From: Liopterus haemorrhoidalis
Taxonomy: Eukaryota > Arthropoda > Insecta > Coleoptera > Dytiscidae
Assembly: GCA_963971575.1 (NCBI GenBank)
Contig: OZ020617.1
Coordinates: 24,434,740-24,498,739, forward strand
Reading direction: 5' to 3'
DNA: 64,000 nucleotides
In this document: positions 56,637 through 64,000 of the stretch, in pieces
Position numbering within the stretch: the first letter of the stretch is position 1
Layout of the letters: each line of letters starts with the position of its first letter
Translations under genes and position numbers: made by a program
The notes under the pieces: generated by a model
What the model saw: the letters and a program-made list of their open reading frames with translations, nothing else
What the model was told of the DNA's origin: nothing
Databases searched by the model: none

Positions 56637-57274
56637 TAGAGATGGTGGATACCAAGGACGTAAGTACGTTTGGCGCATATAGCGAGTAAAGAAATCTGCG
56701 CCGTAATTGAAGTAAAAGTCATCACTTTTGAAGTGTTTGAGGATCTTTGACTCATTTAGATATTTAAACAATCAAAATAATTTAAATAAATTAAATTAAA
56801 ATTAATATACACTTAAATTATTGCACAATATAAAAAATAATATATTATACAATTAAGAATCAATTTTTACCAAAGGCCTACTGAGTTTGGATCCATCGAG
56901 CATTTTTATGCTCTTTCTAATGACACATTTGGAAGGAACACCGAGTATAATATATTCTAATACGGTATAATAGCTTTACTCGCGTGCGTAATATTGCTAA
57001 TCGTGTTCACGGATGAAATAATTACTGTTTCCAACAACATTCGAGTTATTCGCGGTAAGCTTCAGCCAATTACGTACCCTGTTCATAGCAAGTCAAACGT
57101 GTTTGTAGCTTATGGCAAAAACTCTAAGTCAGAACATGCGCGTTGTTAGTTTCGTTGAATTTAATTAATACACTTAGTTTTCCCACGTAAATTTACTAAC
57201 ACGTGTTTACTAACTCGTCTCAAGTCGGACATACGCATTAAATCTGTTCATGAACTTATTTTTTGATTGTTGGT
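56637..57274. other. Intergenic, nothing recognised
   Basis: No gene or bounded repeat was seen. Confidence 0.4.
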
Positions 57275-57532
57275 ATAGTTTATTTCACGATAGCTTGAAG
57301 TGACTATCTACTTATGGTCCTAAACACAGTGGGTGGTAATTACAAATAACACTAATCCCTTGTTTGCACCCATAAACTAGTCAGTGATGTATCAGGTATA
57401 AATTGCAGATGTTTTACATCTCTGGCTAGTTTATGGGTACAAACAAGGGATTAGAGTTATTTGTAATTACCACCCACTGTGTTTAGGACCATAAGTAGAT
57501 AGTCACTTCATCTTATCGTGAAATAGACTATA
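57275..57532. mobile_element. 258-bp near-perfect palindromic MITE
   Basis: Arms of about 110 bp are inverted copies with few differences: TATAGTTTATTTCACGATA at the left, TATCGTGAAATAGACTATA at the right, sharing 'ctaaacacagtgggtggtaa' in inverse. The loop is ~35 bp (around 'tcagtgatgtatcaggtata'). TATA at the ends leaves a TA duplication possible. Non-coding. Confidence 0.8.
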
Positions 57533-57829
57533 CTAGGGTTTCCAATTATTCGACATTAATGAATATCCGGATATCGAATACAGAAAATTCAAAATATTTG
57601 GTTATATCCGGATATCCGGATAACAAATAAGAAATTAAAGATAATATATTGAATCCAATATTCATGGTGTTTTATAACTCATTTATTTTATTTTATTTAA
57701 TTTAATTATTTTAATTACAATTTACAAAATAATGAAAAAATATATATAATTAAATTTATTTCATTTTTAAAAATGCGTATTTAAAAAAAAATAATTGCAT
57801 TGATAGTTTCAAAATTCAAGCGAGTTCTA
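57533..57829. other. ATCCGGAT-motif sequence
   Basis: Directly after the palindrome, TAGGGTTTCCAATTATTCG is followed by several ATATCCGGATATCCGGAT palindromes (57566-57623). It resembles the left end of another motif-rich hAT-like element, but no right end was found. Confidence 0.35.
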
Positions 57830-58453
57830 GAGTACGTTCAGGATAACTTCATGCCAGGTCTATATTACCGACAGGGATGCGCAGAAACCAAATTTCGTCC
57901 ATGTCATTACCAACATTCGGTTTGATAGATTTCAGTGGCGTCACTTACTTTGATCTGTTCTTGACTACGCGTATATTTCGATTTTGATTGCTTAATTCCG
58001 TTTTTCTTTTCTTTTTTAAATTTTGTTGTGTATTTTCCTTGTTAAATTTTGTTGTTCATTTTCTTTGTTAAATTTTGTTGTTTGTTAACTGTTACATATA
58101 TAATGTTCGTTATACTGCATGGGTACAGAGGGCTCCAACGAACCCTATTCTGGGGAAGTGTTTTAACTTTATTCCAAGATTTCACTTCTTTGTTCGCTTA
58201 ATTTGTTACACTATACTTAATTTTTTTAAATTAGTAGATTGTTATGCTACGACTGCTCATTTTCTGGATTGCGGGTTTCAATCAAATGTTTGTGTGGTGA
58301 TCTTATTTTATTCTCTTTTTATGACCTATTTATAATATGACCTATATATCCACATCCATTTCCTTTTTTTCACTTTTACTTCAATTACAATAATTAAAAA
58401 CTGTTACATACGGGCTTTATATATAATTTGCATTTACAGGGTGAAATTGATAC

Positions 58454-58525
<72 letters not shown>

Positions 58526-58734
58526 ATTATTTATTTCTCGTACGTTTTCAGGTATGCCGTGTACTAAAACGAGAACAAAAATTAATTTCAAATACATGAT
58601 TGTGTTTGTTTGGTATTCACAACAATTGACAAGGCAGAAACCCTTACGTACGTCTATGTAATCAGCTGTTGTCTCGCGCAGCATTGATGACGTATTTTAT
58701 GATGCCTTGGCATGAAGTTATCCTGAACGTACTC
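57830..58734. mobile_element. TA-flanked MITE, 905 bp, containing (TA)n
   Basis: Inverted ends GAGTACGTTCAGGATAACTT and AAGTTATCCTGAACGTACTC, with TA on both sides (57828-57829 and 58735-58736). The termini are almost identical over ~27 bp, suggesting recent activity. A threefold ~30-bp repeat with 'gttaaattttgttgt' (58014-58083) and a 66-bp (TA)n run (58456-58521) lie inside. The minus- and plus-strand frames through the TA run (Ile-Tyr repeats) are artefacts. Confidence 0.8.
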
Positions 58735-58736
58735 TA

Positions 58737-59640
58737 ATTTTTGTCCTAGTCAGGCCTGCAATTGAAAAAACGCGCTATGTTGCAGTAGATGTTGGTTTTA
58801 TTGTAAGAAGTGCATTAAATAATATATTTAAATTATCTGTCCTTGTTTTTTTGATTTTCCTGATTAATTTGAAATGAAAGCTTTATGCTCACACACTGAT
58901 GTAAAATGTGCAGGTTATATATTACGAACTATTAAAAATTTTACTATTGTTTTTATTCCGGAACATCTTTATTCACAATGTTTATTTCTTAAATCGTTAT
59001 CTATAGCCAAAGATTTTGACTTTGGACGTTTCAAATATGTTATAACAAGCTTTGTTCGTCAACATTGAACGAGGACAGTATACGCGTGCGTTAAACTCGG
59101 CGTTTCTTTGGTTATTTGTTAAAACCAAATAATTGTATAAATTCGTACTCATTTATTACGCTTAAGACAAAAGCTAAAACTAACACTAAAATTAAAACTA
59201 ACCCACCAGTAGTCGTTGATTAATGAACTAAATAATTTTTAAAAAGCTTTTTATTTTGACGCGATTTTTGTCCAACATATTTCCATGCTATTACTCGGAA
59301 GGGTTTCTCAAAAATCCCAAAATTTCGACTAATACCGGGACGCCAACTGAAATAGTCCAAACGAAATTTTTGATTAAATTGTTTTTTAGAAAGATGTTTT
59401 GTATTACATTTTTGAATAAAAATTTAACTTTTTAAGTAAATATCTTTTAATACTGACATCACAGATGAAAATTGATTTTCAAAACATTGTTAATTTTGAC
59501 GCTATTACAGGGAAAAAGTGCCTAAAGAAAATTGTCCCAGGTAACTTCCAAGGGCCCTTCATTCGGGCCCTTTGTTGGCTACCTGTATACATGATACCTA
59601 ATGAATCATGAAATCTGTGAAAACTCACACATACCATAAA
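58737..59640. other. Intergenic; family E-like tail at its end
   Basis: A 64-residue frame at 58874-59068 has no recognisable motif. 'gtgaaaactcacac' near 59617 resembles the family E tail. Otherwise nothing recognised. Confidence 0.4.
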
Positions 59641-60231
59641 TTTTTACCGACCGCCAACATATATAAGGGAATTATTGTGATCATAACGATTTTGACATAT
59701 CGAGATTTCGATAGATCTCCACGAATTGAGGTCCCTACATAACGTTTTGACTATTTTTAGCATGATGTCTGTCGGTCTGTCTGTCCGTCCGTCTGTCCGT
59801 CCGTCCGTCCGTCTGTCCATCCGTCCGTCCGTCTGTCGGCTAAAAGGATTTTTATGAAACTGCATATTTAAGCTTTGGACATTAATGGCACGAGTTAATC
59901 AACTTTTGGTAAAAATTGGTTGACTAAAAATGGGAGTTTACTCGTGTCGATTTTAAGATTTTTACGAATATTTAGCAACAAAAAAATATATCGATAAAAT
60001 TTGTTTAACAAAAGTTGCTATAAATGCAATAACTAATAACTTTTATTTGTGACATTTTTTCTAAGTATCTATTTTTTCATACTTATATATAACGTTTCCA
60101 TGGTCATGATAAATAATATCTCTGTTAGAAAATATTAGGCCAAGTTATTTCTACTCTGCTGCTAGAATGTATTTTATACAAGTACTTTGTGATGGCAGTC
60201 GGTCCTGTGGTGGCCACATCTGATTTTTTAA
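59641..60231 (-). repeat. Dispersed repeat family D, copy 2
   Basis: Inverted relative to 3563-4380 and without the Harbinger-type MITE (single TTA at the corresponding site near 60094). It has an expanded GTCC/GTCT tetranucleotide run at 59766-59840, much longer than in copy 1. Non-coding; the frame through the run is an artefact. Confidence 0.8.
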
Positions 60232-61185
60232 TTTCTAATAGTAAAAATTTTCTTCTTCTTCTTCTAGTTTTCGCTGTTAGAGATGTTAGCCATCATCATG
60301 GTTCTTAAAACTTTATTAACTGCACATCGGAACAGCCCAGTTGTTTTGCCAAACCACGGTTTCAGGTTTTTTTTCCACGATATTTTCATTCTTCTTAAAA
60401 ATCACTCTAAAGAATTGAACGAAAACTGTTGTAATAATTAAATAAGTTGCAAGTATTCTACTAGTTATTTTATAATTTATGTAATGATTTCAATTGGACG
60501 TGTGGCACAATTTAATGCTTAAAGCAATATTCAAATTAAACGATAGTTTAAAAAGTTATTGAATTAAATTACATTAATTTAAATATTTAAGTGTTGTTCA
60601 ATTACATAATGTAAATATGATTAGACAACTGGGATTCAAAATTATTGTATTTAAAGGGGCCTTAGTTAATTTTGCTTATAAAATATATCACTTGCCTTAT
60701 GTATGATGTATTGAAATAGAAAACAAATTTAATAATAATGTATGAAATTTGTCATTGTTCTAAAGAATTTTAATTTTAATGAAATCGAATTTATAATATA
60801 TAAGGTTTGATAAAAAAACATGGACTGCTTGCGTTTGCAATACCTAGTTATGGAAAGGGAAGCGATTAGATATAAAGCAGCTGTTATTTGTAAGTTGACT
60901 GCTGTTGAGTTTGTTGTGCTATAATACTTCATTCGAATTTTGTATTGGTTTGAGGCACTTTCAAAGTGTTTCCTGTATCTCGGCGCCGCGAATTATCAAT
61001 TAGTAACTCTAAAATTAGTTTGTTATAATTCAGGCTGATTCACTGCTTTTGCTCATCTTTTCGATCAGACTTTCTTTTCTTTTTCTGTTTGAACCCGTCC
61101 CCGCAAAATTACACGCCGGCCTTGTTTTTACCCCTGCGATTTTGAAGATGGACTTGATTGAAAAGAAAATGAAATTCATTCAATG
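60232..61185. other. Intergenic, nothing recognised
   Basis: AT-rich with a TTC run at about 60252. Some sequence from about 61080 may be the 5' part of the mariner relic that follows. Confidence 0.4.
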
Positions 61186-61189
61186 TTGA

Positions 61190-61665
61190 GGACTCGGGTA
61201 GGTCGTCGATTTCTAAAACCGATGAAATAGTTATCCAGGTTCACGAATTAATCCGTATCTATTGACTGTTAAAGATGTTGATGAAAAAGTAGGAATATCA
61301 TACGAGTCTTAGTCAAGACATGTTGCATGTTGACCAATGTCAATAATCATTACACCGCACCAACCCATACTTCCCTTATGGTTCGGCAATTTTTGGTGAA
61401 GAACATATTTACTTTCGTTCTCTATCCGCTATACTGAATTAACTTGGCCCCGAGTGATTTATTTTTGAGTCCCCACAACTGAAGAGTCAAAGGAAGCAGT
61501 TTTTAAACGACTGATGAAAAAATCGGAAACTAATAGAAAAGCGTTTTCAAAAGTGCCTACAAAATGTTTCCAGAAGTGGAAAAGACGCTGACAGACGTAT
61601 GGCTGCAGAAGAGCAGTATTTCGAAGATGAATGTAAAATAATTTCTTATTAATAAAGTTTCAAGA
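61190..61665 (+). pseudogene. Mariner transposase relic, compacted
   Basis: Plus-strand segments in changing frames follow mariner order: GRSSISKTDEIVIQVHELIR, then LLTVKDVDEKVGISYES (second helix-turn-helix), HTSLMVRQFLVKNIFTFVLY, NLAPSDLFLSP (around the last catalytic aspartate) and a C-terminal QKWKRR / YFEDECKIISY stretch. At ~475 bp it lacks most of the central region, including the first catalytic aspartate; several stops and shifts are present. It is a different copy from those at 20.2 and 39.8 kb. Inactive. Confidence 0.7.
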
Positions 61666-61734
61666 CACTATTCCGTAAATTATTGGTTAAATGTCATAAT
61701 AAAAATAATAACATTTTCTTTAATACCTAATGTA

Positions 61735-61803
61735 TTTAGGGTTTTGTAGGTGTGACCAAAAAATCCTTATAATGTCAGTCATGTGTCTGTCTATCTGTAT
61801 AGT
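61735..61803 (+). repeat. Family E fragment interrupted by a hAT MITE
   Basis: 'gggttttgtaggtgtgacca' and 'gtcatgtgtctgtct' match family E. The sequence resumes after the MITE at 62224 with 'agaaattgtagctaaacgg'. Confidence 0.65.
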
Positions 61804-62223
61804 CAGAGCCGGCCTTAGCAAGTCTGGCGCCCCGGGCGAGATTTTTTTGCCGCCCCCATAAAAAAATTAATTACTCTAATCCGTAACTAGCTTTTTTCAG
61901 GGCCTGAGCAAGATTTTTGGGGCCCACCTAACACTATACAAGTGATGTCCTAAGAAAAAAGGTCCTCACTTCTAAAATACAAGTGATGTCCAAAAAAAAA
62001 AGGTCTTTACATCTAAAATACAAGTGATGACATAAAAATTTAAAATTGAATTTTTGTATAAATAATAAAAATTTTAATACAAAAGAAAAAAATATTTTTT
62101 CATGTCTATCCGAAAATTCTTTTTAGATCTTGAGGAAAGTTTTTTCTTGTGACCGTCCGCCGCCCTTCTTGGCTTGGCGCCCTGGGCATTCGCCGACCTC
62201 GCTCCGCCTTAAAGCCGCTACTG
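61804..62223. mobile_element. hAT-like MITE with exact 8-bp duplication, 420 bp
   Basis: Starts CAGAGCCGGCCTTAGCAAG and ends CTTAAAGCCGCTACTG; the exact octamer TGTATAGT flanks both ends (61796-61803 and 62224-62231). Inside are GGCGCCC motifs, a CCGTAACTAG segment like the 5941-6086 MITE, and about two hairpin units with AGGTCCTCACTTC (about 61949-62030, opposite orientation to those at 1.7 and 6.3 kb). Non-coding. Confidence 0.85.
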
Positions 62224-62231
62224 TGTATAGT

Positions 62232-63544
62232 AGAAATTGTAGCTAAACGGCTTGACTTAAAAAGTTCAAATTTGATATGTGTGGTAAGAGTCCAGACGAC
62301 GACACACAAGGGTTGACTTTGAAGGTCAAAAATATGCCAGTTGCACGTATGCACGTTGCCAGTAAATTGATAAACAGAGAGAAAAAAAAAAAATGTTTTG
62401 GGGATCGCTAATATGTTAGGGAAATTTACAGTGTAAAATTAATAATATTAGGTGGTGTAGCGTTGCCAGGAATAATAATAATAAAAAAAAAAAAAATTAT
62501 TATCACAAAAATAGTTTGTACGAAAAAAATTTAAACAATTATAATTGTTGCGGACTGCAACAATTAATAGCGGTAAGCGCAGCGGTGAATACGGTCAATT
62601 TCACTGTAAATTAATCCCAAAATAAATTCATAAAAAATCTTAATTCTAAATTTAAAGAAAAATTTATATTAAATGTCTACAAAAAAAGATGAATTTAAAT
62701 GATTTCTCAACGCAAAATGTTGAGAAATGGGTACAGATCTACTAGTAAATTTATAAAAAATATATTAGACTAAATTAAACAAATGAAAAAATATTTAAAC
62801 AGTACGAATGCCAGGAAAAAACGGTATAACACGCGTTCGTACTGAGTTGCAGCGACTTGAAAATGAAAAAAAATTATATAAATATAAATTTGACAATTTT
62901 TATAAATAAAATTTAGAAAATTAGTAACAAACCTTTCTCTCTGGTCTCACAAACTGCAGTAATTAATTAATTACTGCCACAATGACCGGTTTCGAGCACA
63001 AAACGAATCTGCAGGGAAAACTCCAGAAAAAAATAGTTTTAACAAAATATAAACCTTTTAATTAATATATCCTGTTATATTAATTAAAATTCACACAAAT
63101 CAGGGGATCCTGATTAAATTTCACTGATTTTAAACTCTTACAACAATATAACAATCAAAAGACGCATGTGCTCACTTGGTAGAAAAATATTAATTAATTA
63201 AGATATGGTTGCATTTTTTGGTCGCTTGCGCTGATCAAAATGAAATTAGTAACTGTCATGCGGCTCTAAACAAGTTATCTTTAAATAAAATGTTTATTTA
63301 AATAAAATCAAAAATAAGTTTAAATAAATACGATAATATTGTAATATAATATTGTATAATATTATAGAAAATATTATTGTAAAGGGAATAGTATTCTGGT
63401 AATATATTGTAGGAATAAAATATATAGTGGTTCTAAATATGTTTTTCTCTATAAAATGAATTGTTATTTAAATTAGATATAAATGGTAAAAATGATAATT
63501 AAATTAAATTTGACAACTAAAATAAAAAATAGAAGGTGGAAGGC
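62232..63544. other. Intergenic, nothing recognised
   Basis: AT-rich with short AAT/poly-A runs near 62470. No gene or bounded element was seen. Confidence 0.4.
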
Positions 63545-63790
63545 CCTAAGCGGGCGCTTCAGTATGCTTGTACAATACTTTGACTCACATGTAAGAAAAC
63601 TATTGAGGAGTCCAAAAAACACATAGCGGAAATTTTTTTTTTTTTTAAATTTCAAGTTGGACCTCAAATGGAACCACTTAACGAGTGGAGAAACCAACTC
63701 CATTTTATTTTTAATATTTTTTTATTGCATTTTCGCCTAAAAAGTATATTTGATAATTATTTCGAAAGTTATTGATTTTTATGAGTGCAA
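63545..63790 (+). repeat. Family E fragment
   Basis: 'gagtccaaaaaacacat', a poly-T run, 'aatttcaagttggacctcaaatgg' and 'cattttcgcctaaaaa' parallel the middle of the long family E copies. Confidence 0.45.
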
Positions 63791-63791
63791 C

Positions 63792-64000
63792 CAGGGCCGG
63801 CTCGTCAAATTTTTCTTGTGTGTGCAGGAAAAATTGGCGCCCAACAAAAAAAAAAAAAAAACAACTGTTTAGTTCTCTTTTTATTTATTATTATTATTAT
63901 TATTGACTTAACAAAATGAAAAATTTAACAAAATAATTGATGCTTATAACAAAACAACAAAATTAACTTCATTAAACTTGAATTAAGTCCTTGGCATTCT
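63792..64000 (+). mobile_element. Left end of a hAT-like MITE running off the window
   Basis: Starts CAGGGCCGGCTCGTC, followed by GGCGCCCAAC, as in the GGCGCC-type MITEs elsewhere here. The right end is beyond the window, so the duplication cannot be checked. Confidence 0.5.

Noticed and set aside
58394..58684. Ile-Tyr repeat proteins on both strands
   Set aside because: They are read through a (TA)n microsatellite inside a MITE.
59644..59865. Arg/Thr/Asp-repeat protein (minus strand)
   Set aside because: It is a GTCC/GTCT tetranucleotide run inside a dispersed repeat.

Overview
This is an AT-rich eukaryotic window, most likely from an insect (or another arthropod) with a large, transposon-rich genome. 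The evidence is the set of element families: I-type, CR1/jockey-type and R4/Dong-type non-LTR retrotransposons, Penelope-like elements with GIY-YIG domains, PIF/Harbinger, piggyBac, mariner with the D34D signature, and many short hAT-like elements with exact 8-bp target duplications. There are no bacterial features. I could not recognise a single intact host protein-coding gene; essentially all recognisable coding sequence belongs to mobile elements. The species cannot be named from the sequence.

Layout. 1-6.5 kb: several hAT-like MITEs, one of them a 1.85-kb shell that holds a dispersed repeat which itself holds a Harbinger-type MITE. 6.5-7.7 kb: a rearranged PIF/Harbinger element with MADF and transposase fragments. 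8.2-10.4 kb: a TIR element split by a Penelope-like element with inverted arms and hammerhead-like motifs. 10.4-12.6 kb: two MITE families, nested. 13-21.7 kb: small MITEs, a THAP-like fragment, a 3' piece of a non-LTR element, a deleted mariner and an I-type fragment. 21.9-32.1 kb: a 10.2-kb hAT-bounded block containing 14-bp minisatellite elements, a tandem duplication that carries a piggyBac derivative, and a nearly intact 5.6-kb I-type retrotransposon. 32.2-33.8 kb: a ~120-bp satellite. 34.0-38.1 kb: a second hAT-bounded shell with an inner TA-flanked transposon, a decayed intron-containing transposase gene and a ~155-bp satellite. 38-50 kb: Penelope long-terminal pieces, mariner and hAT relics, a ~150-bp tandem repeat with a hAT MITE inside, and tRNA-like sequences. 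50.7-56.6 kb: a CR1/jockey-type retrotransposon whose (TAA)n tail is followed directly by an R4/Dong-type element and a second partial copy interrupted by a 200-N gap. 57-64 kb: a long palindrome, a TA-flanked MITE, the inverted second copy of the 3.6-kb repeat, a mariner relic and hAT MITEs.

The window is best read as a stratigraphy of insertions. In several places the insertion order can be read from target duplications and from an empty or unduplicated second copy inside the same window. The strongest leads are the two hAT-bounded shells, the inverted-arm Penelope element with paired hammerhead-like motifs, the Dong-type element in the TAA tail of another retrotransposon, and a hairpin-forming repeat unit shared by otherwise unrelated hAT-like MITEs.
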